Shown: positions 9,999-20,151, counted from the stretch's first letter. The stretch is DNA of 64,000 nt from Prevotella sp. (GCA_022511075.1 JAFLSE010000012.1:1-64000); one strand, 5' to 3'. Translations and numbers: made by a program. The notes: generated from the sequence alone by a model not told the origin.

Positions 9999-11020
9999 CA
10001 GCCAATGATTACCTTAGTCCAGCCGTGCTTGTCCTCAATGGTGCCGTATTGTATGCCACGCAATGTGTCGTATAATTTTCTTGATATCGGTCCAGGCTGC
10101 CCGTCTTTACTGAATGTGTATCTCACGCCCGTGTCGAGGTCGTCGATATATGAGATAGGCGAAATCACCGCCGCAGTGCCGCAAGCACCAGCCTCCTCGA
10201 ATGTAGATAGTTCCTCTTCGGGTATCTGCCTGCGTTCCACCGTCATGCCGAAGTCCTCTGCAAGCTGCATGAGGCTCTTGTTGGTTATTGACGGGAGAAT
10301 TGATGTTGACTTCGGAGTAACGTATGTGTTGTTCTTTATGCCGAAGAAATTGGCTGCGCCACATTCGTCCATATACTTCTTTTCCTTTGCGTCGAGATAG
10401 AACTCACAGGCATAGCCCTTGCTGTGCGCAAGGTCGTTGGCACGCATACTGGCAGCATAGTTTCCGCCCACCTTGTACATGCCCGTGCCAAGTGGCGCAG
10501 AACGGTCGTAGTCGCGGATTATCACGTATGGATTGGTTGAGAAACCGCCCTTGAAATATGGTCCTACAGGCGTTACGAATATCAGGAAAAGGTATTCCGA
10601 TGCAGGGTGGACACCCACCTGCGCCGACATTCCTATGAGCAGCGGACGGATATAGAGGCTTGCACCACTCTCATATGTTGGAATCCACTCTTGGTTGAGT
10701 TTTACCACCTTTTCAACCATGCCCTCAAACATTTCAGTGGACACTTCGGGCATCATTATGCCACGGCATGTAGCTTGCAGGCGCGATGCGTTCTCGTCCA
10801 TGCGGAACACGCGCACCTTGCCGTCGGGACAGCGATATGCCTTCAGCCCTTCGAAAGCCTCCTGTCCGTAGTGCAGACATGTTGCCGCCATGTGCATTGT
10901 GATTGTTTCCTCCGAACAAACCTCAACCTCTCCCCACTTGCCATCGCGATAGTAGCAGCGCACGTTATAGTTTGTCCTGTGATAGCCAAAACCAATATTC
11001 GACCAATCCAAATCTTTCAT
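9998..11020 (-). CDS. ilvE: Branched-chain amino acid aminotransferase
   Basis: A 340-residue fold-type IV PLP enzyme. It transfers the amino group between glutamate and the keto acids of leucine, isoleucine and valine. The family pattern is plain: [13 protein letters not shown] near residue 50, the PLP lysine in [14 protein letters not shown] near 195-210, and GTAAVISPI near 280. The length matches the BCAT class related to eukaryotic enzymes (around 340-360). No other ilv or leu genes are nearby. It leads a two-gene unit with trmB and is preceded by a promoter at 11075-11106. Confidence 0.93.
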   Translation of the reverse strand: MKDLDWSNIGFGYHRTNYNVRCYYRDGKWGEVEVCSEETITMHMAATCLHYGQEAFEGLKAYRCPDGKVRVFRMDENASRLQATCRGIMMPEVSTEMFEGMVEKVVKLNQEWIPTYESGASLYIRPLLIGMSAQVGVHPASEYLFLIFVTPVGPYFKGGFSTNPYVIIRDYDRSAPLGTGMYKVGGNYAASMRANDLAHSKGYACEFYLDAKEKKYMDECGAANFFGIKNNTYVTPKSTSILPSITNKSLMQLAEDFGMTVERRQIPEEELSTFEEAGACGTAAVISPISYIDDLDTGVRYTFSKDGQPGPISRKLYDTLRGIQYGTIEDKHGWTKVIIG

Positions 11021-11074
11021 AAACTTATACCTAATTTTATATATAAATATGTGTTATCGTTGATAAAATTTGTG

Positions 11075-11106
11075 CAAAAGTACAAATAAATCTGCACATC
11101 GGCAAG
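11075..11106 (-). promoter_or_regulatory. Bacteroidetes-type promoter for ilvE-trmB
   Basis: On the minus strand CTTG, 20 nt, TACTTTTG. The -7 box fits TAnnTTTG and the -33 box keeps TTG. It is about 55 nt upstream of the ilvE start and back to back with the hisB promoter. Confidence 0.5.
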
Positions 11107-11163
11107 CATTTTGAGCAAAAAAATAATAATTTATCACTTTCATCATACAAAACGAAAGAAATG

Positions 11164-11195
11164 TTTGGCTGTGCTGAAAAAAAACGTTATCTTTG
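11164..11195 (+). promoter_or_regulatory. Bacteroidetes-type promoter for hisB
   Basis: TTTG at 11164-11167, 20 nt, TATCTTTG at 11188-11195: an exact match to the consensus. It lies inside the ORF-track extension of hisB (11111 onward), which rules out the upstream ATG and supports a start at 11228 or 11240. Confidence 0.65.
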
Positions 11196-11227
11196 TATGT
11201 TGTTATGCAAACTATACGAATAACGAC

Positions 11228-12313
11228 ATGGAGAAAATTATGAAAAAAAAGATATTGTTCATCGACCGCGACGGAACGTTGATAAAAGAGCCTGCCGACG
11301 AGCAGATAGATTCATTTGATAAACTTGTCTTCGTGCCGGGAGTGATAAGAAACCTGAGTTTCATACGCCAGCACCTCGATTTTCATTTTGTGATGGTATC
11401 TAACCAAGACGGACTGGGTACAGATTCGTTTCCTGAAGATACCTTCTGGCCCGTGCACAATTTCATATTGCAGACGCTTGAAGGCGAGGGCGTAACCTTT
11501 GACGATATACTCATAGACCGCCATTTTCCCGAAGACAATGCACCGACACGCAAGCCAGGCACGGCAATGGTAAAAAAATACATGGACGACGAAGGCTACG
11601 ACATTGCCAACAGTTATGTGATAGGCGACAGAGAGACCGATGCGCAATTTGCTCGTAACATTGGCTGCAAGTCGCTGATAATCGGGCAGAACGGCACCGA
11701 CTGGGACAAGATAGCCGAAACGCTGTTTGCAGGAGAGAGGCACGCCGAAACCAGAAGGACTACAAAAGAAACCGACATAAAGATTGCATTGAACATAGAC
11801 GGCAGCGGCAAGGCTGACATAGCCACGGGCTTGGGCTTCTTCGACCACATGCTGGAACAGATTGCGAAGCACGGAATGATGGACCTGCGCATTCGCGTGA
11901 AAGGCGACCTGCACGTTGACGAGCACCACACCATAGAAGACACGGCACTGGCTCTCGGCGAATGCCTACGCAAGGCTCTCGGCGACAAGCGCGGAACGGA
12001 ACGCTACGGCTACTGCCTTCCTATGGACGACTGTCTTTGCAGCGTGGCACTCGACTTCGGAGGACGGCCGTGGCTTGTATGGGACGCAGAGTTCAAACGT
12101 GAAAAAATTGGCGAGATGCCCACCGAAATGTTCCTGCACTTCTTCAAGAGTCTTAGCGACAGCGCAATGATGAACCTAAACATAAAGGCGGAGGGCAGCA
12201 ACGAGCACCACAAGATAGAGGGGATATTCAAGGCTCTGGCAAGGGCGCTGAAAATGGCGGTGCGCAGGGATATCTACCACTACGAACTGCCAACAACAAA
12301 AGGAATGCTCTGA
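11228..12313 (+). CDS. hisB: Bifunctional histidinol-phosphatase / imidazoleglycerol-phosphate dehydratase HisB
   Basis: A fusion of two histidine-pathway enzymes, about 361 residues. The N-terminal half is a HAD phosphatase (DRDGT nucleophile motif in [28 protein letters not shown]) that dephosphorylates histidinol phosphate. The C-terminal half is IGP dehydratase, with metal-binding histidines in [30 protein letters not shown] and [20 protein letters not shown] chose the ATG at 11228 (MEKIMKKK), downstream of the promoter at 11164-11195; 11240 is also possible. The gene stands alone, without other his genes, and is closed by a terminator. Confidence 0.93.
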   Translation: MEKIMKKKILFIDRDGTLIKEPADEQIDSFDKLVFVPGVIRNLSFIRQHLDFHFVMVSNQDGLGTDSFPEDTFWPVHNFILQTLEGEGVTFDDILIDRHFPEDNAPTRKPGTAMVKKYMDDEGYDIANSYVIGDRETDAQFARNIGCKSLIIGQNGTDWDKIAETLFAGERHAETRRTTKETDIKIALNIDGSGKADIATGLGFFDHMLEQIAKHGMMDLRIRVKGDLHVDEHHTIEDTALALGECLRKALGDKRGTERYGYCLPMDDCLCSVALDFGGRPWLVWDAEFKREKIGEMPTEMFLHFFKSLSDSAMMNLNIKAEGSNEHHKIEGIFKALARALKMAVRRDIYHYELPTTKGML

Positions 12314-12330
12314 CGGCATTCCTTTTTTCT
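12299..12330 (+). terminator. Rho-independent terminator of hisB
   Basis: AAGGAATGC, 7-nt loop, GCATTCCTT followed by a T-run. The hairpin includes the hisB stop codon in its loop, so termination is tight against the end of the gene. Confidence 0.8.
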
Positions 12331-12352
12331 TTGAATAACACTTTCAATCACA

Positions 12353-12952
12353 CTATTTCTCGAGCAGAATCTGGTTTCTCACCCTCGACAACGTCTCCGG
12401 TGTCATCTGCAAGAAGTTGGCAATATAGACCAGCGGTGCGCGCAATACAATCTGCGGGTGCAGCTTTACGAGTTTTGCATATCGCGTCTGTGCCGATTCA
12501 AACCTTAACAGGTCGGCGTGCACCTGACTCAATATCAGGCTCTCCTCAAGTATCTTGCGATACAATATCTGTATGTTCACGCTCTTCATAGCCATCTGTT
12601 CCAGTTTGGCACGTGGAATGGCATAGACCACCGTAGGCTCGAGTGTCACTATCTGCTGGCGTGACGGCTCTTCTCGGAAAAGGCTCTCGATGCTCATCAC
12701 AATGGAGTTCTCGGTGGCAATGTACTCAGTCAGTTCCTTGTCGTTCTTCGTATAGAACTGCCTCACCATGCCCTTGGCTATCCAATAGATGTACTTGCAG
12801 GTCTCTCCCTCGGAAAGAATTTTCTCGTTCTTGGCATACTTCATAGGCACGAGGAGGTCCTCAAGTACGTCAAGCTCGTCGTGGGTCATCGTACTGTAGC
12901 GGCGTGCAAGCTCGCGGGCCACGTCTCTGGTAGTGATTGGAATGTTAGTCAT
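12353..12952 (-). CDS. Crp/Fnr-family transcriptional regulator
   Basis: A 199-residue regulator. Residues about 20-120 form a cyclic-nucleotide-binding-type beta roll (KNEKILSEGETCKYIYWIAKGMVRQF, MSIESLFREEPSRQQIVTLEPT). A C-terminal winged helix has the recognition region VYIANFLQMTPETLSRVRNQI. There are no clustered cysteines for an Fe-S cluster, and the phosphate-binding arginine pocket of true CRP is not evident, so the ligand is unknown. Many Bacteroidetes encode such small Crp-like proteins. It faces hisB convergently, 40 nt beyond the terminator. Confidence 0.88.
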   Translation of the reverse strand: MTNIPITTRDVARELARRYSTMTHDELDVLEDLLVPMKYAKNEKILSEGETCKYIYWIAKGMVRQFYTKNDKELTEYIATENSIVMSIESLFREEPSRQQIVTLEPTVVYAIPRAKLEQMAMKSVNIQILYRKILEESLILSQVHADLLRFESAQTRYAKLVKLHPQIVLRAPLVYIANFLQMTPETLSRVRNQILLEK

Positions 12953-12995
12953 AATTGGTTGAAGTGTTATTAGTTATAAGTAGTTTTATATGGCT

Positions 12996-14777
12996 TTAAT
13001 CCAATTTCAGCACTGCAAGGAATGCCTTCTGCGGCACTTCCACGTTTCCTATCTGTTTCATGCGCTTCTTTCCCTTCTTCTGCTTCTCCAGCAACTTGCG
13101 CTTGCGGCTCACGTCGCCGCCGTAGCATTTTGCCGTAACGTCCTTGCGCACGCACTTTATGGTCTCCCTCGCCACAATCTTTGCTCCTATTGCCGCCTGT
13201 ATGGCAATGTCGAATTGCTGGCGTGGTATCAGCTCCTTCAGCTTCTCGCACATACGCCTGCCAAAGGTCACAGCGTTGTCTTGGTGTGTCAGTGTAGACA
13301 AGGCGTCCACCGACTCGCCGTTGAGCAGAATGTCAAGCTTGGCAAGTTTCGACGGACGGAAGCAGTCCACGTGATAGTCGAACGACGCATAGCCCTTGGA
13401 TATCGACTTCAGCTTGTCGTAGAAGTCTATCACAATCTCGCCGAGCGGCAGCATAAAGCGCAGTTCCACGCGGTTGCCGCTCACATATTGCTGGTCGATA
13501 AGCTCACCGCGCTTATCAAGGCACAATGTCATTATCGGTCCTATATAGTCGGCTGCGGTTATTATGCTCGCCTTTATGTATGGCTCTTCTATGTGGTCAA
13601 TCATCGTCGGGTCGGGCAGTCCCGATGGGTTGTGCACCTCCTTGCTGTTCCCTTGCTTGTCGTAGCACATATACGAAACGTTGGGCACGGTGGTTATCAC
13701 GTCCATATCAAACTCGCGGTCGAGACGCTCCTGAATAATCTCCATGTGCAGCAGTCCGAGGAATCCGCAACGGAAGCCAAAGCCCAAAGCCACCGACGAC
13801 TCCGGCTGGAATGTGAGCGAGGCATCGTTCAACTGCAACTTTTCGAGTGATGAGCGCAGGTTTTCGTAGTCGGCAGGGTCTATGGGATATACTCCGGCAA
13901 ACACCATCGGCTTAACCTCCTGGAATCCCTCTATCGCCTTCTCGCACGGACGTGCAACGTGTGTTATCGTGTCGCCCACCTTAACTTCCGTCGATGTCTT
14001 TATACCACTGATAATATAGCCAACATCACCCGTTGACAGTTCCTTGCGCGGTATCATATCCATGCGTAGCACGCCAACCTCGTCAGCCACATATTCCATT
14101 CCCGTATTGAAGAACTTCACCTTATCGCCCTTGCGTATCTGTCCGTTCTCAATCTTGAAATATGCTATGATGCCGCGGAACGAGTTGAACACCGAGTCAA
14201 AAATAAGTGCCTGCAACGGTGCGTCCTTGTCGCCTTCGGGCGCAGGAATGCGGTCCACCACTGCGTTGAGCACGTTCTCAATGCCTTCGCCCGTCTTTCC
14301 GCTGGCACGTATTATGTCGCCGCGGTCGCAACCTATGAGGTCTATAATCTCGTCCTCCACCTCGTCGGGCATGGCACTGGGCATGTCAATCTTGTTTATT
14401 ACCGGTATTATCTCTAAGTTCTGGTCTATCGCCATATAGAGGTTGCTTATCGTCTGCGCCTGTACGCCCTGTGTGGCGTCTACCACCAGCAGCGCACCCT
14501 CGCAGGCGGCAATGCTTCGGCTCACCTCATACGAGAAGTCCACATGCCCCGGAGTGTCAATAAGGTTAAGTATATATTTTTCGCCGTCCTTCTCATATTC
14601 CATCTGGATGGCATGGCTCTTTATCGTTATTCCGCGCTCGCGCTCAAGGTCCATGTCGTCGAGCATCTGCCCGCCCGTAACCTGTATTGTCTTGGTATAT
14701 TCGAGCATGCGGTCGGCAAGGGTTGATTTGCCGTGATCTATATGTGCAATGATGCAAAAGTTTCTGATATTACCCAT
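12996..14777 (-). CDS. lepA: Elongation factor 4 (LepA), ribosome back-translocase GTPase
   Basis: A 593-residue translation GTPase. G motifs are in order: AHIDHGKST (G1), RGITIKS (G2), DTPGHVDF (G3), NKIDMPSA (G4). EF-G-like domains follow, and the LepA-specific C-terminal domain ends in [19 protein letters not shown] and [13 protein letters not shown]. Length equals that of the family (about 595-600). It acts on stalled or mis-translocated ribosomes, mostly under ionic stress. The promoter at 14800-14831 is an exact consensus match. The gene ends 43 nt upstream of the Crp/Fnr gene, with which it may be co-transcribed. Confidence 0.96.
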   Translation of the reverse strand: MGNIRNFCIIAHIDHGKSTLADRMLEYTKTIQVTGGQMLDDMDLERERGITIKSHAIQMEYEKDGEKYILNLIDTPGHVDFSYEVSRSIAACEGALLVVDATQGVQAQTISNLYMAIDQNLEIIPVINKIDMPSAMPDEVEDEIIDLIGCDRGDIIRASGKTGEGIENVLNAVVDRIPAPEGDKDAPLQALIFDSVFNSFRGIIAYFKIENGQIRKGDKVKFFNTGMEYVADEVGVLRMDMIPRKELSTGDVGYIISGIKTSTEVKVGDTITHVARPCEKAIEGFQEVKPMVFAGVYPIDPADYENLRSSLEKLQLNDASLTFQPESSVALGFGFRCGFLGLLHMEIIQERLDREFDMDVITTVPNVSYMCYDKQGNSKEVHNPSGLPDPTMIDHIEEPYIKASIITAADYIGPIMTLCLDKRGELIDQQYVSGNRVELRFMLPLGEIVIDFYDKLKSISKGYASFDYHVDCFRPSKLAKLDILLNGESVDALSTLTHQDNAVTFGRRMCEKLKELIPRQQFDIAIQAAIGAKIVARETIKCVRKDVTAKCYGGDVSRKRKLLEKQKKGKKRMKQIGNVEVPQKAFLAVLKLD

Positions 14778-14799
14778 TGATGTACGTCAATTTGAATTG

Positions 14800-14831
14800 C
14801 AAAGATACGAATAAAAAAACATATTTCCAAA
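14800..14831 (-). promoter_or_regulatory. Bacteroidetes-type promoter for lepA
   Basis: On the minus strand TTTG, 20 nt, TATCTTTG; both boxes match the consensus. It overlaps the -33 side of the divergent promoter for the lipoprotein gene. Confidence 0.65.
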
Positions 14832-14834
14832 TTT

Positions 14835-14867
14835 TTTGTTCCATTTACGATTTTTTTTGTACTTTTG
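14835..14867 (+). promoter_or_regulatory. Bacteroidetes-type promoter for the 128-aa lipoprotein
   Basis: TTTG at 14835-14838, 21 nt, TACTTTTG at 14860-14867. It is about 30 nt ahead of the ATG and nearly touches the divergent lepA promoter. Confidence 0.6.
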
Positions 14868-14898
14868 CATGCAAATTATAAATTCATTAACATAAATT

Positions 14899-15285
14899 AT
14901 GCAGAAGATAATATTGGCGTTTTTGCTGTTATGCCTTGTCTCATGTCAGGAGTCGCTTGAAGACAGATGCGACCGTGAGGCTCGTGAGTTCACCAAGAAG
15001 AACTGCCCCATTGCGCTCAACGAAGAAATGACTCTCGACAGCATGTCGTTCAACAAGAACACCCTCACGTTGTACTACTATTACACCGTAAACGGAACTT
15101 TGGACGATGCCGAGATGCTGGATCAGGTTGATGCACGCGGTACATTGCTAAAGGAACTGCGCAATACCACGTCAATAAAGAACTACAAGGACGCAGGCTA
15201 CAAGTTTTCCTACGTCTACTGGTCAGCAAGCAAGAAGGGAAAGAAAGTTGCCGATTACACCTTTACGCAAAAGGAATACAACTGA
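14899..15285 (+). CDS. Small lipoprotein, function unknown
   Basis: 128 residues. A type II signal ends in the lipobox LVSC, so Cys17 should be lipidated. The mature part is charged, with a stretch reading LTLYYYYTVNGTLDDAE and TSIKNYKDAGYKFSYVYWS, likely an alpha/beta fold. I do not recognise a family. It has its own promoter, lies divergent to lepA, and is 56 nt ahead of msrC, so it may be co-transcribed with it. Confidence 0.75.
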   Translation: MQKIILAFLLLCLVSCQESLEDRCDREAREFTKKNCPIALNEEMTLDSMSFNKNTLTLYYYYTVNGTLDDAEMLDQVDARGTLLKELRNTTSIKNYKDAGYKFSYVYWSASKKGKKVADYTFTQKEYN

Positions 15286-15341
15286 CTTTTTGTTACAAAG
15301 TAAATCTGTATTAAGTCTTATGTTTTTTTCAAGATTGGTTC

Positions 15342-15815
15342 ATGAACATTATGCACGACAACGAGAAAACCAAAAAATACGCCTTGCTGCTAAAGCAAGT
15401 GAAGGCACTCATTGAGGACGAAAACGACGAGATAGCAATAATGGCAAACGTGGCTGCCGCCATTCACGAGACAATGGGATTCTTCTGGACAGGTTTCTAT
15501 CGAGTGATGCCCACTGTGCCCGAACTGCTTTTAGGTCCGTTTCAAGGTCCTGTGGCGTGCATGCACATAGGCTACGGTCGCGGCGTTTGCGGCACGGCAT
15601 GGAAAGAGGCTCGCACCATCGTTGTTCCAGATGTAGAAAAGTTTCCGGGACACATAGCATGCAGCAGCCTCTCGCGCTCCGAAATAGTTGTTCCTGTATG
15701 CGACAATCAAGGTAACGTAAAAGCCGTGCTCGATATCGACAGCAAGGAACTCGACACCTTCGACGACACTGACCGTGAGTGGCTGGAAAAGATATGCAAG
15801 GAGATTAGACTATAA
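15342..15815 (+). CDS. msrC: GAF-domain free methionine-(R)-sulfoxide reductase
   Basis: A 157-residue GAF protein that reduces free Met-R-sulfoxide. The diagnostic cysteines are present in the stretch LGPFQGPVACMHIGYGRGVC (two) and FPGHIACSS (one); these three carry the catalytic and resolving thiols in the fRMsr family. SRSEIVVPV and LDIDS also match. Start may be 15342 (MNIMHD) or 15351 (MHDNEK). It converges with the YiiX-like gene 17 nt away; no clear terminator separates them. Confidence 0.9.
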   Translation: MNIMHDNEKTKKYALLLKQVKALIEDENDEIAIMANVAAAIHETMGFFWTGFYRVMPTVPELLLGPFQGPVACMHIGYGRGVCGTAWKEARTIVVPDVEKFPGHIACSSLSRSEIVVPVCDNQGNVKAVLDIDSKELDTFDDTDREWLEKICKEIRL

Positions 15816-15831
15816 TAAAAAGTACTTTATA

Positions 15832-16515
15832 TCAGAAATATCGGTGCACCTCCATCAGCACAGGTTCTTTCGACATGTCATTGGGATTTGTACCAAGCAC
15901 ACCTTCTGGAATAGGCTCGCCAAGCTTCTCAAAAAGTTCTGTCCAGAACGCAGGCATCTCTCCGTTTTCATTTCTAAAGTTCATTGGACGTGCAGTAAAC
16001 AGAGGAGTACCGTCGTCCTTACGAAAGCACTCATACACAAGTTCCGTACAATACATTTTTCCGTTATCTGGATAATACGACCAATCATATTCCTCACCCA
16101 AATGCGTCTTAGCCTTTTCTATTGCACTTGTTACCGAAAAACCTGCCGTTGGCTTTACACGCATCACAACAACTCCCGGCTTGCCACCAATATGTTGCGA
16201 CGAAGAAAAAAACTCCTCCCAGTCAGTACATGTTACCCCTTTTCTTCCTGTTGCCTCTATGATGTAAGGTTTACCCTTCTCCACTGCCACTATTGCCACA
16301 TGTACAAATTTCACCGTGTCGTGCCACGCTGTGGCATCGGCAATTGCTCCCGAAAAATCAGAATCGCCAGCAACACAAAATAACAAATCACCCTTTTGCG
16401 GCACATACTTCTCTTGGGTATATGACGGTACAGAAAAAAACATAACAATCAACAACACCCAAAGTCTCATCATTAATAGTATTGTTGTCATAACAGGTTT
16501 CATTATCATCATCAT
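15832..16515 (-). CDS. YiiX/YebB-type permuted papain-like enzyme, exported
   Basis: About 220 residues with an N-terminal signal peptide (LWVLLIVMFFSVPSYTQ). The core KGDLLFCVAGDSDFSGAIADAT, then FVHVAIV, carries the His of the permuted NlpC/P60 fold. The Cys is downstream in KMYCTELVYECF. This order (His before Cys) is that of the YiiX / peptidase C92 group (PF05708), thought to cleave amide or ester bonds in envelope molecules. Several ATGs crowd the 5' end (16515 to about 16470) so the start is uncertain. A possible -7 box TATTTTTG lies at 16609-16616 with no clear -33. Confidence 0.8.
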   Translation of the reverse strand: MMMIMKPVMTTILLMMRLWVLLIVMFFSVPSYTQEKYVPQKGDLLFCVAGDSDFSGAIADATAWHDTVKFVHVAIVAVEKGKPYIIEATGRKGVTCTDWEEFFSSSQHIGGKPGVVVMRVKPTAGFSVTSAIEKAKTHLGEEYDWSYYPDNGKMYCTELVYECFRKDDGTPLFTARPMNFRNENGEMPAFWTELFEKLGEPIPEGVLGTNPNDMSKEPVLMEVHRYF

Positions 16516-16966
16516 GTTGATTTCAAGTCTTAAATTATGGCAATTACGTACATTTTTTTGAGAAATTAGTCGTTAGCACTACTCATTATACTTATTAGTT
16601 TCATACTGCAAAAATAATGATTTACTTTCAATTTGTCCTATGAATTAATCATAAAAATTATAGGATTTTAGTTTTTTTATATTTTCATGAACAATAACGT
16701 AAATAATCAACCATAACTTTGCCTTTTAAAGTGTTTTCCATAACGTCTATAAATGTTCTTTTTATCGTATATTTTTAGTGGCAGTTTTCCTTAAAAACAT
16801 AATGAAAATATTATACAATTCTATTGCTATATCCCCTCTGAAGTCTCGTTTCCCCAGAAGAATTTGTGAAGTTAATGTGACAGAATGGAACGATTGGCAA
16901 AGATGCTCCTATATGAATTTGCCAACGAATCAGGAAGCAATTGCCAACGCTTGCAGCTTCATTGGG

Positions 16967-17008
16967 CATCGCTTGCCGTCTCGATGCTCATCGAGACGGC
17001 AAGCGATG
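16967..17008. repeat. Perfect 20-bp inverted repeat (copy A of a dispersed palindrome)
   Basis: CATCGCTTGCCGTCTCGATG, then CT, then its exact reverse complement. The same 17-bp core palindrome with a different 2-nt centre (GG) occurs at 56051-56086. Both copies are preceded by TTGCCAACGCTTGC. This is a REP- or MITE-like sequence; it makes the ORF at 16778-17149 look coding, which I doubt. Confidence 0.8.
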
Positions 17009-17051
17009 GCAATCGAGACTATGTCCGTCGGTCAATATATATGGGGGACGC

Positions 17052-17122
17052 TGAAACCTCCCCATCAATATCTATGTCCCCTTTATAAGGGGGACAGATA
17101 TTATGATGGGGCTGAGGTTTCA
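17052..17122. repeat. Long imperfect hairpin (copy A, second half of composite repeat)
   Basis: TGAAACCTC...GAGGTTTCA encloses CCCATCA/TGATGGG, ATATCT/GATAT and TGTCCCC/GGGGGACA. A hairpin with the same plan lies at 56228-56296 near palindrome copy B. The nested pairing with changed letters but kept pairing (AAACCTC here, AAGCCTC there) suggests the structure matters. Confidence 0.75.
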
Positions 17123-17338
17123 ATAGGGGGCTTGGCTTACAGGCGGTGAGACTGCATGAAACTGCCAAATCGTGCCAAATCATGCCAGATGTAGACAAAA
17201 GCAGACAGCGGCATTACGAAATTAAATACCTTTGCACTGTACAAACGGTGTTATGCACCTTCATTCGCGAAAGAAAGCGTTCTTTGAAATATTTACATAA
17301 AACAACAGTGCCATTACCCCATCAACGGAATAGACTAT

Positions 17339-17545
17339 TTACAAGCCGAAACCTATCTTTCTTGTCTCTTTTGTTTCGAGCTTTTCGTTATCACAGTACA
17401 CAGACAGCTCCTCTACTATGTTCTCGTAATCTCCATGCAGAATATTCCTTATTGCGTAATGACGGGCAATATTCTCTATCTGACCACCGCTGAAGTCATA
17501 CTTTGCTGCAAGTATGCATGCTTCATTTTCTTTTAGGACAGGTAT
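17339..17545 (-). pseudogene. Relic of an AAA-family ATPase, C-terminal part
   Basis: The minus strand holds 68 codons with no start, read as IPVLKENEACILAAKYDFSG and on through GQIENIARHYAIRNILHGDY to RKIGFGL and a stop. DFSGGQIENIARKY is the C-terminal lid signature of a large AAA ATPase group common in Bacteroidetes. It begins right after an in-frame stop and the Walker motifs are gone. A neighbouring frame just upstream (LWRACLNTCP) may be the shifted continuation. The rest of 16516-18000 is AT-rich, holds the palindromic repeats and otherwise shows no gene. Confidence 0.6.
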
Positions 17546-18000
17546 TTAAGCACGCCCTCCATAGGCATCCTATAAGACATGTTATGCCCATTGCGGCAGT
17601 ATCTATTACTTGTGAACTTTGTATTGGTTTCTAATATTCTTTTCACATATTAGATACGTTCCTTTTCATTAAAATTTATTAATATAACGGATTTCTTCAG
17701 CATTTTCGCCCCTGTTTCTTGTAAAAGGCAGTTATCGAAAAATAAATTCAGTAAAAATATAATCATAATATGCAAGTTAAATAAAACATTCAATAAGGTT
17801 AAATTATAGATAATTTCCATAAATTATCATCCCCAAGATGCACAAAATTGTACTTTTGGTATTCATTTAGGAAAAAGAATTGCATGTGAGCCTTGATTTT
17901 TTATCGATTCGGTAAAATTTATCTCGGTTTTTTATCTCGACTGGCTTATAATTCGAAAATTTTGTGTACATTTGCACGGAAAACAACAATTACTATATCG

Positions 18001-18981
18001 ATGAAAATTATAAAATGGGGCTTCATTGGATGCGGAGAGGTTACTGAAAAGAAAAGTGGTCCTGCATTCCAGCAGATAGAAGGGTCTATGATTCAGGCTG
18101 TGATGAGCCGTTCGGAGGAAAGGGCACGCAGCTATGCGGAAAGACATGGCATAAAACGCTGGTATACTGATGCTCAGGAACTTATTGACGACCCTGATGT
18201 GAACGCCATATATGTAGCCACGCCGCCGTCGAGTCACGCGATGTTTGCAATTATGGCTATGCGTGCAGGTAAGCCTGTGTATGTGGAAAAGCCGTTGGCG
18301 GCAAGTTACGATGACTGTACACGAGTGAACAGGGTGAGTGAAGAAACGGGAGTTCCATGTTTTGTGGCTTATTATCGCCGCTGTATGCCATATTTTGACA
18401 AGGTACGTTCAATAATAAAGGACGGAATAATAGGCGACGTGATGAGTGTTGAGGTGCGTCTCTCCGTGCCGCCGAGACTTTCGGACTACGAAAACGACAA
18501 CCTGCCGTGGCGCGTGCAGCCCGATATTGCAGGAGGCGGATATTTCTATGACCTTGCCTCGCACCAACTCGACCTTTTGCAGCAGATATTCGGTGTTATT
18601 CTCGAAGCAAACGGCATTTGCGCCAACCGTAGAGGATTGTACGAGGCGGAAGATACCGTCAGTGCCTGTTTCCGTTTTGAGAACGGACTGCCCGGCAGCG
18701 GCTCGTGGTGCTTTGTGGGACATGAAAGTGCCGTTGAGGATAGTATTGCCATTGTGGGTGATAAGGGGCAAGTGACATTCTCCGTGTTCAACTACAATCC
18801 AATAAGGTTGCAGACGAGCGAGGGCACGCGCAGTATTGTTGTGCCTAATCCATCTTTCGTTCAGCACCCGTTGATAAAGCAGGTGGTGGAGCATTTGCAA
18901 GGAATAGGCATCTGCGAATGTACGAGTGTGTCTGCCACGCCGGTGAATTGGGCACTTGACCGCATTCTTGGCAAATTCTGA
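18001..18981 (+). CDS. Gfo/Idh/MocA-family NAD(P)-dependent oxidoreductase
   Basis: 326 residues from the ATG at 18001 (MKIIKWGFIGCGEVTEKKSG). The Rossmann GxGxxx motif, DPDVNAIYVATPPSSHA and the family lysine in GKPVYVEKPLA are all present. A C-terminal alpha/beta domain follows (LASHQLDLLQQIFG). Such enzymes oxidise or reduce sugars and inositols. The ORF-track start at 17893 is rejected: a -7 box TACATTTG lies at 17967-17974, inside that extension. Only 12 nt separate it from the DUF4421 gene. Confidence 0.88.
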   Translation: MKIIKWGFIGCGEVTEKKSGPAFQQIEGSMIQAVMSRSEERARSYAERHGIKRWYTDAQELIDDPDVNAIYVATPPSSHAMFAIMAMRAGKPVYVEKPLAASYDDCTRVNRVSEETGVPCFVAYYRRCMPYFDKVRSIIKDGIIGDVMSVEVRLSVPPRLSDYENDNLPWRVQPDIAGGGYFYDLASHQLDLLQQIFGVILEANGICANRRGLYEAEDTVSACFRFENGLPGSGSWCFVGHESAVEDSIAIVGDKGQVTFSVFNYNPIRLQTSEGTRSIVVPNPSFVQHPLIKQVVEHLQGIGICECTSVSATPVNWALDRILGKF

Positions 18982-18993
18982 TATAAAAGGAAT

Positions 18994-20151
18994 ATGTTTG
19001 CAATCAGGAGTTTTCTAATATCAGCATCCATGCTTTTCTGCGGAATAACCGTCAACGCCACAAATACGAATGGCGTGATTGGCGACAGCACGAAGGTTGT
19101 ATTAATGGAAACACCGAAAAGTGATTCCGTGCCTAAGCTGTCAGTCAGAACGATGAACACCATTCGCAAGACTGTTAGAGGATTCAGCAAGATAGACAAA
19201 CGATATATAGAGCCGCAGCACTATAACTGGGCTTTGATGGCGCAGGGAACATTCAACTATGATATGTTTGAAATGAGAGGCTCTGACGGGAAGAGTATGA
19301 GATTCTCGCCCGATGTGACAATGAAGGTTGGGCCGTATTTTGGTTGGCGGTGGCTGTTTCTCGGCTATACCTTCGATTTGAAGAACATAGGTTTCCGCTC
19401 CAAGGGAAAGGGTAAGACGGAGCTTGATTTCTCGTTGTACAGCAACCAGATAGGCGTTGACTTCTACTACCGCCGCACGGGCAGCGACTACAAGATACGA
19501 CGTGCAAGGCTCGACGACGGTTCAAACGTCAAGTCACTCGAAGGAATGCCGCTCGACTGCATAAAGGTGGGCATCACTGGCGCAAGCCTTTACTATATAT
19601 TCAACCACAACCGCTTTTCCTATCCTGCCGCCTTTGCGCAGAGCACGAGGCAGAAAATAAGTTGCGGGTCGTGGATGGCGGGAATCGGATATACACGCAA
19701 CTCGCTCGAACTCGACTACAAGAAACTTGAAGATGCTTTGGAGAAGCGTCTCGGATATGATGTTGAGCTCGACAGCGGCTTGCTGTTCAACAGCCTGAAA
19801 TACTATAATGTGAACGCAAACGTGGGCTATGCCTACAACTGGGTGTTTGCCAAGCACTGGCTTGCCTGCGCAAGTGCCTCGCTCGTGGTTGCGTACAAGC
19901 GTCAGCAGGGCGATGTCACCGATGAAAAGGGCGATATTGGATTTGTGCTGAACAATTTCAACATTGACGGAACGGGGCGTTTGGCAGTGGTCTACAACAA
20001 CGACAAATGGTATGTCGGTACAAGTGCGCTAATGTTTATGCAAAACTATAACAGATCGCATTTTGAGTGCAATAATATTTTCGGCAGCGTCAACGTGTAC
20101 TGCGGTTTCAACTTTGGCTCGAAGGACAAAGAAAAGAAAAAGAAAAAATGA
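18994..20151 (+). CDS. DUF4421 domain-containing outer-membrane protein
   Basis: A 385-residue exported protein. The signal peptide ends near VNAT. The remainder is rich in aromatic, alternating strands (GPYFGWRWLFLGYTFDL, GVDFYYRRTGSDY, VNVYCGFNFG), the pattern of a beta barrel, as in the DUF4421 family of Bacteroidetes. The last residues are a lysine run. Function is unknown. The stop overlaps the next start by ATGA, so it is coupled with the DUF1460 amidase-like gene; a shared role at the envelope is an inference. Confidence 0.8.
   Translation: MFAIRSFLISASMLFCGITVNATNTNGVIGDSTKVVLMETPKSDSVPKLSVRTMNTIRKTVRGFSKIDKRYIEPQHYNWALMAQGTFNYDMFEMRGSDGKSMRFSPDVTMKVGPYFGWRWLFLGYTFDLKNIGFRSKGKGKTELDFSLYSNQIGVDFYYRRTGSDYKIRRARLDDGSNVKSLEGMPLDCIKVGITGASLYYIFNHNRFSYPAAFAQSTRQKISCGSWMAGIGYTRNSLELDYKKLEDALEKRLGYDVELDSGLLFNSLKYYNVNANVGYAYNWVFAKHWLACASASLVVAYKRQQGDVTDEKGDIGFVLNNFNIDGTGRLAVVYNNDKWYVGTSALMFMQNYNRSHFECNNIFGSVNVYCGFNFGSKDKEKKKKK

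Noticed and set aside
16778-17149. 123-aa ORF over palindromic element A
   Set aside because: Its Arg/Ser-rich middle comes from the inverted repeat; the same peptide pieces appear at 55967-56161 only because of the shared repeat.
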